Of a stretch of 64,000 nucleotides of DNA, positions 9,136 to 17,858 are shown in pieces (position 1 is the stretch's first letter; each line of letters starts with the position of its first letter). The DNA is taken from the NCBI RefSeq assembly GCF_900198195.1, contig NZ_LT899436.1, positions 62,001 to 126,000 of the forward strand. The letters run 5' to 3'. The stretch comes from Tenacibaculum jejuense (GTDB taxonomy: Bacteria > Bacteroidota > Bacteroidia > Flavobacteriales > Flavobacteriaceae). The position numbers were made by a program, and so were the translations under genes. The notes below the pieces were generated by a model. That model did no database searches and had not been told where the DNA came from. It saw only the letters and a list, made by a program, of their open reading frames with translations.

Positions 9136-10272
9136 TTAGTTCGTTGGATGTATTCTGTTGTATTTTTTCATTATTTTAATTATATCATTTATAGGAATAG
9201 ATTTCCTTTCATGATTTTTTCTACCAGTCATTGTTTTGGCAGCAAATAAAGAGTTGATAATAGCTTCTTCAGTAGCCTCTATAACAGCCAAAAATAGTGG
9301 AGTCATAGCTCCATTTTCTAATTCTTTAGTTGCTATTAATGGAGAGTTTTTATGGTGAGGAATAAAATTATCTTTAGCTGTAGATACTGCTATAACATAA
9401 TCTCCACTACTGTTTGATGCAATTCCTCCAGTTCTTGCCAGTCCCATCATACCTCTTTTTGCTAGTCGTTCTAAATTTCTAGAACTTAGAGGAGCATCTG
9501 TCATTACTACTATCATACAAGAACCATCAACATCATATTTGTAATTTCTAGGATAATTATCTAGTTCTTTTCCTATAGGAACTCCATTTATTTGAAGAAC
9601 ACCTCCATAATTAGTTTGTACCAATACGCCAACTGTGTAGGCTCCAAACTTTTCAGGTATAATTCGAGAAGATGTTCCAATGCCTCCTTTGTATTGAAAA
9701 CAAACTGTTCCAGTTCCGGCACCAACATTACCTTCTTTTATTGCTCCACTTTTTGCATTTTGAATTGCATCTAAAACGTGTTTTTCTTTTACATGTCTTC
9801 CTCTGATATCATTTAGCCATCCGTCATTAGTTTCACCAACAATTGAATTAACGGAATGTATATCTTCATTTCCTTTTTGTTGTAAAGTGTAAGTTATTAA
9901 AGCATTTGAAGCTTCTGGAACGCTTAATGTATTTGTTAAAATGATGGGAGTTTCAATATTTCCTAATTCTTTTACTTGGCTATATCCAGCTAACTTGCCA
10001 AAGCCATTTCCTAAATAAATTGCAGCAGGAACTTTTAATTGAAATATATTTCCCGAATGAGGAAGTATGGCCGTAACTCCTGTTCTAATTCGATCTCCTT
10101 TTATTATTGTGGTATGTCCAACTTTAACTCCTTTAACATCTGTAATAGCGTTTAATTTACCAGGTTTTAAAATACCAATTTCAATTCCGTAGTCTCTAGC
10201 TCTCTTATCTTGAGAAAACAAATAGTTTGAAATTAAGGCAAAAACTACAAATACTATTTTTCTAGTAATCAT
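9136..10272 (-). CDS. P1 family peptidase (DmpA/L-aminopeptidase-D-esterase type), secreted
   Basis: A 378-residue protein with an N-terminal signal peptide (residues 1-20, ending LFSQ). The P1 (DmpA/BapA) domain follows: GVKVGHTTI, then GNVGAGTGTVCFQYKGGIG, then the autoprocessing site Gly250-Ser251 in DVDGSCMIVVMTDAPL, where the Ser becomes the N-terminal nucleophile of the small subunit. Asn114 and Asn118-region residues fit the active site. These N-terminal nucleophile hydrolases remove N-terminal residues, often D- or beta-amino acids. The signal peptide suggests a periplasmic location. It has a single-gene promoter at 10297-10304. Confidence 0.9.
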   Translation of the reverse strand: MITRKIVFVVFALISNYLFSQDKRARDYGIEIGILKPGKLNAITDVKGVKVGHTTIIKGDRIRTGVTAILPHSGNIFQLKVPAAIYLGNGFGKLAGYSQVKELGNIETPIILTNTLSVPEASNALITYTLQQKGNEDIHSVNSIVGETNDGWLNDIRGRHVKEKHVLDAIQNAKSGAIKEGNVGAGTGTVCFQYKGGIGTSSRIIPEKFGAYTVGVLVQTNYGGVLQINGVPIGKELDNYPRNYKYDVDGSCMIVVMTDAPLSSRNLERLAKRGMMGLARTGGIASNSSGDYVIAVSTAKDNFIPHHKNSPLIATKELENGAMTPLFLAVIEATEEAIINSLFAAKTMTGRKNHERKSIPINDIIKIMKKYNRIHPTN

Positions 10273-10296
10273 TATTTATTCAAGGTTTATTTAAGT

Positions 10297-10304
10297 CAAA
10301 GGTA
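10297..10304 (-). promoter_or_regulatory. -7 element of the P1 peptidase gene
   Basis: On the minus strand TACCTTTG, a perfect TAnnTTTG match 25 nt upstream of the start. No clear -33 element was found. Confidence 0.5.
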
Positions 10305-10479
10305 TTATTTGTGAAATATAATTTATCTAAAGACATTGTTTATTTCTTCTGTAGGAAATCTTTAAATTCAAGTGTTTTTCTTTGCTTTTTGTGTTGAAGA
10401 TTTAAATAACACGGTTTCGAGTAAACTATCGTTTCAGCACCGATTATATTTAGTTTGTATGCTTTCTACAGTCTTGTTT

Positions 10480-11529
10480 TTAATCTTCCACAGTTCCTAA
10501 ATAATGAATATGAGATTTTATCCGTTCAATTTCTGCATCTTTAGAAGTTACATCTTTTAGAATGGAAAGTGTAGATACCATTTCGATACTAGTTGGAGCG
10601 TGCCCCGTTAAAGAAACATAATTATTCCTAATTGTAACTAACCGTAAAGGTGTTGCAATTTTAAAAAACTCTTCAATTGTTGTTATTTCTCTACTAAACA
10701 GTGTTTTTAAAATTGGATTCAAATCAGTTAGTGCACATTGAATACCAACTTCAGATAAAACTTTTGGAGTATTTTCGAAAGTTAGAATATCTGAAACATC
10801 GTAAGCATTATTTTTTTGATTATGTATGAGTTCTTCATACAATAAATTAAAATGTTCGTCAACTACCGAAATCTCTCTGCTTAGTATTTGAAATCTGCGT
10901 TTTGCAGAAAAATGAGGTCTTGTTTCAGGTTTATATGAAAGTACATGTTCTAATTCGCTCCATAATTCTTGTGCAAGTGTTCTAACTTGTATTTCAAACA
11001 CAGGACGCTCATTAAAGGGAATCTTACTATCCTTTAGTCGAACCATATAATGAATAGATGAATATCCACTGTCTTTATGTTTATTTTCAATATGTGATAA
11101 CCCTAATCTAGCGAGTTTTTCTGGTTCAAAAAAGGCTTCAGGAGGAGTTTCATTATCGATTTCGAAGAAACTTGAATTCCTAAGTTCTTTATCAATTAAA
11201 GATAATTGAGAGGTAAAATACACGATAATTCTAACTCCAATAGTATCGTGCATGTTTTTAAGACTTTTAAATGATAAATTATCTGGGAAAAACTCTGGCT
11301 TTCGAAATATTTTTTCAACAACCTTGTCAGGGTTTTTAATACGTAACATAGTTTGTCTAATTGGCGATGGTGTTGCTATTCCCTTGCTAGTCATATAATG
11401 GCTCCAAAATTCAGGTTGTTCCATTTTCCTTAAACAGGTGTTAATTTCATTAGCTGTTGGCTCCAATATGTTTGTTTCGTATTCTTTGTATTCCTCAAGA
11501 AAACTATTCAATTCATTTGATAGTCCCAT
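10480..11529 (-). CDS. Stand-alone RelA/SpoT-domain protein ((p)ppGpp synthetase-like)
   Basis: A 349-residue soluble protein with one RelA/SpoT nucleotidyltransferase domain and no HD hydrolase, TGS or ACT domains. Visible motifs are LRIKNPDKVVEKIFRK (ATP-binding basic strand), Asp95 in HDTIGVRIIVYF (Mg ligand), GYSSIH at 155-160 (the G-loop whose Tyr stacks on the acceptor base) and EIQVRT at 179-184 with the second acidic residue, followed by WSELEHVLSYK. It is therefore likely an active pyrophosphokinase, making (p)ppGpp or modifying another nucleotide or tRNA. It has a C-terminal extension of about 130 residues of unknown function, longer than small alarmone synthetases. About 190 bp separate it from the next upstream gene. 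Confidence 0.85.
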   Translation of the reverse strand: MGLSNELNSFLEEYKEYETNILEPTANEINTCLRKMEQPEFWSHYMTSKGIATPSPIRQTMLRIKNPDKVVEKIFRKPEFFPDNLSFKSLKNMHDTIGVRIIVYFTSQLSLIDKELRNSSFFEIDNETPPEAFFEPEKLARLGLSHIENKHKDSGYSSIHYMVRLKDSKIPFNERPVFEIQVRTLAQELWSELEHVLSYKPETRPHFSAKRRFQILSREISVVDEHFNLLYEELIHNQKNNAYDVSDILTFENTPKVLSEVGIQCALTDLNPILKTLFSREITTIEEFFKIATPLRLVTIRNNYVSLTGHAPTSIEMVSTLSILKDVTSKDAEIERIKSHIHYLGTVED

Positions 11530-11690
11530 AATATCTTTCTTGTGTTTTTTCTGTTATATTTTGAGAATGTACTCTAAGGTTTTGTGTATGAAAATTACAT
11601 CTTTTTTTGGTATTTATTTCAAACTTCCACAACTGTTATCAACTATAGTTTAGAGTAGAAGTGTAATGAAATGTAGACGAGTTTTAAACA

Positions 11691-11707
11691 GGCTGTTATA
11701 TCGTATG
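11691..11707. repeat. Short intergenic motif after the 278-aa gene
   Basis: GGCTGTTATATCGTATG, 17 nt past the stop of the gene at 11724. It resembles the motif found past other stop codons in 12.7-17.4 kb (core GTTGTTATAT). Confidence 0.35.
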
Positions 11708-11723
11708 ATTTTTGAAGATCAAT

Positions 11724-12560
11724 TTACGTTTTAAGTTTATATAATTTAAGCTGTCTATCTTCTAATTGTGTTAAAAAGCTTATTTCTTCCTGAATAGCGA
11801 TCTGATTGCTTTCTAAAGCTTGCCATTTTGCTAAGATATCTTTTGAAATCCATGACCATCGTTGTTCGAAATGGGTAATGTTAGGTATAAAGTAATTTTT
11901 AGAAAGCGTAATTAACCCTTTCGTAAACATAAATATTATAAACCTTGATGCTAATTTCCAACTTGTTTTTTTGTGATTAATATGATAATCAAAACTTGCA
12001 ATAAGAGACATTAAATTTGAAAATGTATTACTAAGCTTGTCGAACATTGGTTGTACTACGAACAGCTGTTCATGCCATAAAATTTCTATATTGGCTTCCC
12101 AAATCAATTTCTCAACAACTTCTGTTGTTTCTCCAGCATTTAATCTAGTTCTAGCTTCATTTAACTTGTTGAAAGCTTCAATGATAATTTCATTTTTTTT
12201 AGTTTGTATGAGTTGATTTTTGAATATATCAAATTCCAGCTGGCTAAATGCCAAATGAATGGATCCAATTTCTGTAAAGATTTTATTGTTAATGATTCGG
12301 ATGATTTGGAAGTCATCTTCGATCGTTCTATTCTTTTTTTTACAAGCATTAGAGAAGGTTTTTAAAGGAGTATTTTCCCAGTCCCATAACTTTAATTTTG
12401 TTCCAATATGAAAAGAAGCAAAAGCCGCCATTCCTGCCCATTTATATAAGTTGGGCTCATTTTTGTATAATTGAGCGTAGTATGTTGTGATTGTGCGATT
12501 TCTAAGAATTACTTCAGTTTCTGGTGGTAGATTAAAACTATATTTAGCAGTAGTATTCAA
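11724..12560 (-). CDS. Hypothetical protein, alpha-helical
   Basis: A 278-residue, almost wholly helical soluble protein without signal peptide. The N-terminal pattern (NRTITTYYAQLYKNEPNLYKWAGMA, shown only in part here) recalls the DUF2515 family, in which an Asn/Arg-rich start is followed by a tyrosine helix and a P-x-(2)-x-WA motif, but I cannot confirm this. The middle is rich in Phe and Lys, and a conserved-looking WHEQLFVVQPMFD segment lies near residue 177. It lies at the upstream edge of a stretch of unknown minus-strand genes. Confidence 0.65.
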   Translation of the reverse strand: MNTTAKYSFNLPPETEVILRNRTITTYYAQLYKNEPNLYKWAGMAAFASFHIGTKLKLWDWENTPLKTFSNACKKKNRTIEDDFQIIRIINNKIFTEIGSIHLAFSQLEFDIFKNQLIQTKKNEIIIEAFNKLNEARTRLNAGETTEVVEKLIWEANIEILWHEQLFVVQPMFDKLSNTFSNLMSLIASFDYHINHKKTSWKLASRFIIFMFTKGLITLSKNYFIPNITHFEQRWSWISKDILAKWQALESNQIAIQEEISFLTQLEDRQLKLYKLKT

Positions 12561-12703
12561 AGGAAAATCTAAATTATTAATTAGGTAAATTTAGTGTTTT
12601 AATTCTGTTCAAATACGATATAGCGATTAAGTACATAACTGATTTTGTTGTACAAATCTCTATGGTATTTTTATCTAATCTTTTGAGTTTATTGCTTGTG
12701 CTT

Positions 12704-12718
12704 GGCGTGTTATTATAG
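12704..12718. repeat. Short intergenic motif after the 131-aa gene
   Basis: GGCGTGTTATTATAG, 13 nt past the stop of the gene at 12732; a degenerate copy of the recurrent motif. Confidence 0.3.
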
Positions 12719-12731
12719 TTTTTTAGCCACT

Positions 12732-13127
12732 TTAGTCTTTTTTATAGTTATTTTGATAATTAAAAAATTCCTTAAAGCTTTCTGCAAAAGTAAAGTGATA
12801 AATAGCTATTGAGTAAACGAAAATCATTACAATTAAAGGACTCTTGTTAATCAAAGAACTGTTAATAGAGAAGAATCCAATAATAGCTCCTAGAATTGCT
12901 AGGGAAAACAATATAATTGATATAATTCTAGCCCAATTTTTACCTTTATAAACCATAGCTAAAAGTCCGATAGTTAAACCTAATCTAATTAATTGTTGAA
13001 TTAATTTATCGTAGTCAATTTCAGGTCTGACAGAATGATAAAAATATATTGTGTGTAATGAAATTAATAGTATACTAATAGATATTGATATTGTTCTTCT
13101 TTTTCCGTTTTCAATCAAGTGGTTCAT
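12732..13127 (-). CDS. Small integral membrane protein, unknown
   Basis: A 131-residue protein with four predicted membrane segments (about residues 12-30, 46-60, 68-86 and 98-115) and short charged ends (N-terminal GKRR, C-terminal NNYKKD). No family was recognised. It is one of a run of unrelated hypothetical genes, all on the minus strand, each with its own short intergenic motif. Confidence 0.6.
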   Translation of the reverse strand: MNHLIENGKRRTISISISILLISLHTIYFYHSVRPEIDYDKLIQQLIRLGLTIGLLAMVYKGKNWARIISIILFSLAILGAIIGFFSINSSLINKSPLIVMIFVYSIAIYHFTFAESFKEFFNYQNNYKKD

Positions 13128-13138
13128 TGTTATTATAT

Positions 13139-13154
13139 TCGTTGTTATATCACG
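13139..13154. repeat. Short intergenic motif after the LprI-like gene
   Basis: TTCGTTGTTATATCAC, 5 nt past the stop of the gene at 13160. Same core as at 15410-15424 and 17390-17405. Confidence 0.4.
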
Positions 13155-13159
13155 TTTTT

Positions 13160-13696
13160 TTATTCAGAAAACTGGTCAATATGTTCTTTAATTTCATAAA
13201 CTCTTTTTCTTGTAATTTCACATATTCGACTTGCTCTAATATTTTTTTGAATAGTTCCTCCTCCAGAATATTTTTCTTGAGAAACAATTCCTATCAAAGC
13301 CCTTTCACTATCTCTAAATGATATCCAGTTTCTTTGAGACATTTTAAGTTTTTCGTAATCCTCAGGCTTAAGTTTTTTTAAAAGAATTTGATAATATTTA
13401 TTTAATAATTTATCGTACTCTTTTTCTAATTCAAATATAGCTTTAGTCATTCCCATTGTTGTATTATCAACATTAATTTTTTTGCTGGCGAACTTCTCAA
13501 TTCTATAAACATCAAGTTTAAACTCTAAATCAATTTGAGATACATAATTTTTTGAGTTAGCTAAAGAATCTTTCAGTGTAATAATTTCATCATCAATTTC
13601 TTTATTAAACCTTAAAATATCTGTTTTATTAACTTCTCTTTGAGCAGTTATAAAAAATGAAATTAACAGAAATAAAAAAGTTAATATATATTTCAT
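13160..13696 (-). CDS. LprI/DUF1311-like secreted protein
   Basis: A 178-residue exported protein. Residues 1-18 are a signal peptide (LTFLFLLISFFITAQ). The pattern LKPEDYEKLKMSQRNWISFRD, a helix with a W-x-x-(F/Y)-R-D motif, is characteristic of the DUF1311 (lysozyme-inhibitor LprI N-terminal-like) family, although the usual pair of disulphide cysteines is reduced here (the only Cys, in SRICEI, is near residue 158). Members bind lysozyme or are of unknown role; a periplasmic function is likely. Confidence 0.65.
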   Translation of the reverse strand: MKYILTFLFLLISFFITAQREVNKTDILRFNKEIDDEIITLKDSLANSKNYVSQIDLEFKLDVYRIEKFASKKINVDNTTMGMTKAIFELEKEYDKLLNKYYQILLKKLKPEDYEKLKMSQRNWISFRDSERALIGIVSQEKYSGGGTIQKNIRASRICEITRKRVYEIKEHIDQFSE

Positions 13697-13825
13697 TTAT
13701 GATAGTTTTTTAATGTTTATGGTGGTTTTGTGTATGTTTTAGTTGCATGGTTCAAATACAAACTGAACAGAAAACCTGTTTTTTTTTAATGACAATCAGT
13801 AAGTTGGTTTTAAATGATGCTGGTT

Positions 13826-14800
13826 TTAGTTATTTTTTTCGTGTTTGTATACGAAATTATGTTTTTCAATAATTACCCATTCTGATATAATTTTATTTAA
13901 TTCGTATGTTTCTAAAGTTTTGTAATATCCTGTAGCACGAATTTCTATATCTTCTTCTGGTACTTTGCTTACTATTTCATTTATTGCTCCAATAGGTATT
14001 TTTAAATTTCCCCTTCCTTTTATAATTTTTTCGTGAAATTTTAAATTTTCAGGAAGTATTGGTGGAGGTGGCATACCGATTATATTATTATTTTTATCTT
14101 TAATTGTTAATGTAAGTGAAGGAATACCGAAAATAAAACTATTTATAATAATTGGTTCATATAAGTTGTTTTTAATAGCTAGAATTATCTCTTTTCTATC
14201 CGTTAAATAAAAGTCTATTTCTACTTTGGTATTGCTATCAATTCCATAATCTTTAAAAGTAATTTTTCCAAAATCTTTTTGTGTATTTATATCTTCAATT
14301 GGTTCTGTATCTGAGTAACGATGAACTAATACAGAAACTACTTTATGTAAAAGCCAATTTTCTTTCTCTTTAGAGTATTTGAATGTAATTGCCTTATAAC
14401 TTCCAGAAGTGTTACCTCCTCCTGTATATTCAATTGAAAAATATCCATTCTTTATTATGACTCGATAGAAAGATGTTCCATCTACATTATCTTCGGTGAA
14501 GAAATCATTTTTAGAGCTCAGTTTATACATTCCATTTTTTTGACCCAGTAATAGATGAAAATGTTCTCTTTCCTCAGATTCATTTACTATTTTAAATCGT
14601 AATACTATATCTTCAAATTCATCATAATTCAAATTACCTTTATATACACTAGTTTCTGATACATGTTTAGGTATAAACTCTTTTATTTTATTCAAGGATA
14701 CTTCTTGTCCTACACAAGTAATATAGTAAATGAAGAATATGAGAGTTACTAAATATTTACTAAGATTTAATTTTATGAAATTTCTATTTGTATCACTCAT
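13826..14800 (-). CDS. Hypothetical secreted protein
   Basis: A 324-residue protein with one N-terminal hydrophobic segment (residues 15-32, KYLVTLIFFIYYITCVGQ), either an uncleaved anchor or a signal peptide; an internal Met close to it would give a conventional signal. Residues 45-160 have an FG-GAP-like feel (KGNLNYDEFEDIVLRF, then EHFHLLLGQKNGMYKL), the pattern of proteins that report a measured quantity with a derived value. The second half (about 180-300) is beta-rich. No function is assigned. It belongs to the run of unknown genes at 11.7-18.6 kb. Confidence 0.6.
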   Translation of the reverse strand: MSDTNRNFIKLNLSKYLVTLIFFIYYITCVGQEVSLNKIKEFIPKHVSETSVYKGNLNYDEFEDIVLRFKIVNESEEREHFHLLLGQKNGMYKLSSKNDFFTEDNVDGTSFYRVIIKNGYFSIEYTGGGNTSGSYKAITFKYSKEKENWLLHKVVSVLVHRYSDTEPIEDINTQKDFGKITFKDYGIDSNTKVEIDFYLTDRKEIILAIKNNLYEPIIINSFIFGIPSLTLTIKDKNNNIIGMPPPPILPENLKFHEKIIKGRGNLKIPIGAINEIVSKVPEEDIEIRATGYYKTLETYELNKIISEWVIIEKHNFVYKHEKNN

Positions 14801-14906
14801 AATTTTCTTTCTTCATTAGAATCAAAATTTTAGTCTTTTTATTTGAAATTTTAATATCCCATTGAAAGCATTTTTTGGGTAAATTACATAGATATCAAAA
14901 AAAGGT

Positions 14907-15194
14907 TTATTTCCACAAGTCAAATAAATAGACTATCAATATAAAAACAATATTACTCAATAAAATGAAAATAATATTATACTTTATTTTTATATTTAAT
15001 GTTTTCGATTTCATTATAAACAACTCAATTAATAAATATAAATTTGAGAAAATAAATAAACCCAATGCTGTTAATTCAAATATAGGAGGGACAAAACTTT
15101 CTAAATCCTTTCTTTCATTTACAGCTAAGATTAGTGGAATAAAAGGAAATATTAATATTAAAATTCTGAAATATAGGTTTATTTTAGGATTCAT
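14907..15194 (-). CDS. Small membrane protein, unknown
   Basis: A 95-residue protein with three predicted membrane segments (about 6-24, 36-56 and 70-90). No family recognised. An overlapping plus-strand frame also looks open, but its lysine/asparagine content reads as antisense of hydrophobic codons, so the minus-strand reading is preferred. Confidence 0.45.
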   Translation of the reverse strand: MNPKINLYFRILILIFPFIPLILAVNERKDLESFVPPIFELTALGLFIFSNLYLLIELFIMKSKTLNIKIKYNIIFILLSNIVFILIVYLFDLWK

Positions 15195-15307
15195 TATAAT
15201 TTATAGATTTAATTTTCAATTAATGAGTATTGCTTTTCATTAAAATGAAATTTCTCATCAATACTTTAATCAGTTTATTGAATGTAAGGTTTGTTTTTTA
15301 CATTAAA

Positions 15308-15424
15308 ACCAACGGTCTTGTGTATGGCTCGTTGTGGGAAATCAGCTATGATTTTCCGCCGTAACCAAAAGAAAGTAAAATTGTAATGAATTCCGCAGTA
15401 ACGAGCTATACACGTTGTTGTATG
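15308..15424. repeat. Structured intergenic repeat (inverted arms with an internal hairpin)
   Basis: Outer arms TGTGTATGGCTCGTT (15319-15333) and AACGAGCTATACACG (15400-15414) are complementary at 14 of 15 positions. Inside lies a second hairpin, GGAAATC (from 15337) and GATTTTCC. The right end runs into CACGTTGTTGTATGC, 12 nt before the stop of the gene at 15436. Elements of this type (outer stem of about 15 bp, one or two inner stems) resemble MITEs and the folded attC sites of integron cassettes; the attC consensus RYYYAAC is only partly met. Confidence 0.6.
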
Positions 15425-15435
15425 CTTTTATTTGT

Positions 15436-16011
15436 TTAATTGGGAGCAAAATTATTTGGGTCAATATCATTAAAAGCATCTTTTATTGTTAATTTATATT
15501 GAACATTATCTTTAATTAATATTGTTTTACTCAACTTCTCTATTTTGTCGTCAATGTTTAAAGAATCTATTCTGCTAAAGTCCCGAATTATGTACAGATA
15601 GTTTTTGTAGTCCGTAATTGTACTTGTTAATGAGAATTTTTCATTTTCGGTTATTCTTAATTGGTAGTCGATTCTGTCATTAGAACTAATCTTTGATAAC
15701 TCATTAAGTAGTTTTATTGGTAAACGAGGTTCCCTTTTACTAAAAGTATCTAGATTAAAATAAGTCTCTTTTCTATTGAGAACATCCCTTAATGAATCTA
15801 GGATAATATGTTTGTTTTTTTCTAGAAAAAAAAGAACTTCTATCTTTTTATTTAATTTTTCTGTGTCTTCGATTTGATTGAATTCAGCTAAAAGAATTTC
15901 TTTTTTTGTTTTTTCTGAAGCAGGTTTCTCAGGAAATAATATAATGTAGCCTGTAATAGAAACTATAAGAATAGTTAGTGTAAAAAAAATTATTAAACAA
16001 CCTTTTTTCAT
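15436..16011 (-). CDS. Hypothetical membrane-anchored protein
   Basis: A 191-residue protein with one N-terminal membrane segment (residues 4-27, CLIIFFTLTILIVSITGYII). The remainder is lysine/glutamate/leucine-rich and helical (KTKKEILLAEFNQIEDTEKL). The domain faces the periplasm or is cytoplasmic by topology not decided here. No family recognised. The gene lies between the structured repeat (15308-15424) and the LRR gene. Confidence 0.55.
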   Translation of the reverse strand: MKKGCLIIFFTLTILIVSITGYIILFPEKPASEKTKKEILLAEFNQIEDTEKLNKKIEVLFFLEKNKHIILDSLRDVLNRKETYFNLDTFSKREPRLPIKLLNELSKISSNDRIDYQLRITENEKFSLTSTITDYKNYLYIIRDFSRIDSLNIDDKIEKLSKTILIKDNVQYKLTIKDAFNDIDPNNFAPN

Positions 16012-16079
16012 AGTTTGAATAAATATTATTATACTAATTGTATAAGCAACTTGTTACCTGTCAATATTTATTTTTGATA

Positions 16080-17321
16080 TTATTTACAATTCAGGCTATA
16101 AAATGCTTTATCATTTTTAATCCAGTCGTTTTCATCATTTTCCAAATCTTTTTTTTGTTTTTTATTTATTTTTATACAAGACATGTTTTTATTTCCAATA
16201 AAATTAGATGTAAATAAATCTACCATTACTGATACATCCAAGCTTTTTAAGTTGTTATATGAACAATCCAATTCTGAAATTTTAGGGTTTTGCGAGAGAT
16301 CTAATTCTTCTAATTGATTATGTGCACATTTTAATTCAACCTCTAATTTTGTATTTAACGATACATCTAAAGTAGTTAATTGATTATTTGAACAATCTAT
16401 TTCTTCTAAATTTTTATTATTAGACAAATCTAAAGAAGTCAGTTCATTAAATGCACAATCTAAGTGTTTTACTAATGTGTTTTTTGAAATATCTAAGTTT
16501 GATAATTTGTTTACATAACATTCTAAATCAAATAGCTTGGTGTTTTTTGATACATCTAAAGTAGTCAATTTATTTCCTCCACATCTTAACACGCTTAATT
16601 TACTAAGTAGTGAAACATCTAACTTTGTTAAATTTATATTTTCACAATATAAATACTCTAAATTCTTATTTTTAGTTAGATCTAAACTGCTTATACCTGT
16701 CTCACTACAATTTAAATGTCTCATATTTATATTATTAGAAACATCTAAATTATCGATAAAGTTATTATTGCATTCTAATTTTATTAAACCCATATTCTCT
16801 GAAATATTTAAGCTGTCTAGGTTATTAGAACTACAAATTAATGTTTTTAATTTTAAATTATGTGAAACATCTAAATTTTGTATACCATTCCTCGAACAAT
16901 ATAAAAACTCTAATTCTGTATTTTCCGAGACATCTAAATTTCGCAATTGGTCATGTGAATCAAGATATAGATATGATAAATTTGTATTATGCGAAACATC
17001 TAAATTTTCCAATTCCATATAACGAGGACATGCTAAAAAAAATATTTTTCCATAAACACGAAAAACTCTATCTTTTACTTTGACTCTAATTGCAGTTCTT
17101 TTGTCAGGGGCATTAATTTCTATAACCTCACTTTCGTCTTTTGTTAAATTATTATTAGCATCTACCCATATACTTTTTTCTTTAGTTTTTATATAAAACA
17201 CTAATTCTTCAAGTATTGTAGAATTGGTTGTAAACTCTATGTAAGACAGGTTGTCTTTTATTTTACAAGCAAATAATGAATTAGAAATAAAAAATAAGAA
17301 TGTTAATTTGTATATATTCAT
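16080..17321 (-). CDS. Leucine-rich-repeat lipoprotein
   Basis: A 413-residue surface or periplasmic protein. Residues 1-19 are a lipoprotein signal with lipobox SLFAC, so it is probably membrane-anchored. From about residue 85 to 385 there are roughly a dozen repeats of 20-23 residues of the Bacteroidetes type (LDVS.N..L..L.C..N, with the Cys/Asn ladder), ending with a Cys-containing cap (SCIKINKKQKK). LRR lipoproteins of this group bind proteins or glycans; the ligand is unknown. Because of the repeats, other frames of this locus look open but are shadows. Confidence 0.8.
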   Translation of the reverse strand: MNIYKLTFLFFISNSLFACKIKDNLSYIEFTTNSTILEELVFYIKTKEKSIWVDANNNLTKDESEVIEINAPDKRTAIRVKVKDRVFRVYGKIFFLACPRYMELENLDVSHNTNLSYLYLDSHDQLRNLDVSENTELEFLYCSRNGIQNLDVSHNLKLKTLICSSNNLDSLNISENMGLIKLECNNNFIDNLDVSNNINMRHLNCSETGISSLDLTKNKNLEYLYCENINLTKLDVSLLSKLSVLRCGGNKLTTLDVSKNTKLFDLECYVNKLSNLDISKNTLVKHLDCAFNELTSLDLSNNKNLEEIDCSNNQLTTLDVSLNTKLEVELKCAHNQLEELDLSQNPKISELDCSYNNLKSLDVSVMVDLFTSNFIGNKNMSCIKINKKQKKDLENDENDWIKNDKAFYSLNCK

Positions 17322-17389
17322 TGCGATTAGATTTTATTTAAATACTTCCTTAGTTTATATTGAAGGCAAGAAAAAGCTATTACTTATAG

Positions 17390-17405
17390 CCATTGTTATG
17401 TGCAG
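17390..17405. repeat. Short intergenic motif after the remnant ORF
   Basis: CCATTGTTATGTGCAG, 43 nt past the end of the remnant at 17448; shares the (C/A)(A/G)TTGTTATAT-type core with copies near 13140 and 15412. Confidence 0.3.
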
Positions 17406-17447
17406 TTTTTTAATATTGTTCTATTATTAAATTCGAATTATCTTTAC

Positions 17448-17751
17448 TCAATGTAAAATAAAAATACACCATTCAAATTTCAAGTCAAATACCACTAAAG
17501 TTGTATCTCCGCTTTGTTCATCTCGGTCATTTTTTAGATATTTGATAATAAAGTCCAACCAAGTTTTTTCCATTATTCAATAATTCAATTCCAACATATT
17601 CATTTATTGCTTGTTCAATTACATTTATTTTGTACCAAATCGGTTTGAGTGACTTTTTAATAACGAAACTCGTTAATCCTTTAAATTCGGTTTTTAGCCT
17701 TTCGAAATTAACAAAAGAGTCTGAATCTAAATTGACTTTAAATATATTTTT
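17448..17751 (-). pseudogene. Frameshifted and 5'-truncated gene remnant
   Basis: The 537-bp space between the LRR gene and the next gene holds a damaged reading frame. Frame A runs from 17751 without any start codon (residues read VNLDSDSFVNFERLKTEFKG, then IEQAINEYVGIELLNNGK) and meets TGA at 17527. A second frame opens with ATG at 17573 (MEKTWLDFIIKYLKNDRDEQ) and ends at 17448. The two overlap at an A6 run; losing one A would join them as ..LLNNGK-TWLDFII... This looks like one gene broken by a homopolymer indel (or a sequencing error) that has also lost its 5' end. No family recognised. Confidence 0.55.
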
Positions 17752-17795
17752 TTAAACTGTAAACCTATTTTAGGACGACTCATATTAAAAACGAA

Positions 17796-17830
17796 TATAA
17801 AAAAAGTGCAAAACTTAATGTTTTACACTT
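17796..17830 (-). terminator. Rho-independent terminator after the 242-aa lipoprotein gene
   Basis: Arms AAGTGCAAAAC (17804-17814) and GTTTTACACTT (17820-17830), one mismatch, with a T-tract on the minus strand from 17805 downward. Confidence 0.75.
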
Positions 17831-17858
17831 AATATTATGTTCATAGGTAAAGATCAAA

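Noticed and set aside
11724..12560. Firm DUF2515 assignment
   Set aside because: The N-terminal pattern is suggestive, but the rest could not be aligned from memory.
15195..15307. Extra gene between the 95-aa membrane gene and the structured repeat
   Set aside because: The space holds only short AT-rich frames and the left part of the intergenic element.
16537..17022. 161-residue plus-strand ORF opposite the LRR gene
   Set aside because: Its regular repeats arise from the reverse complement of the leucine-rich repeats; there is no promoter or signal.
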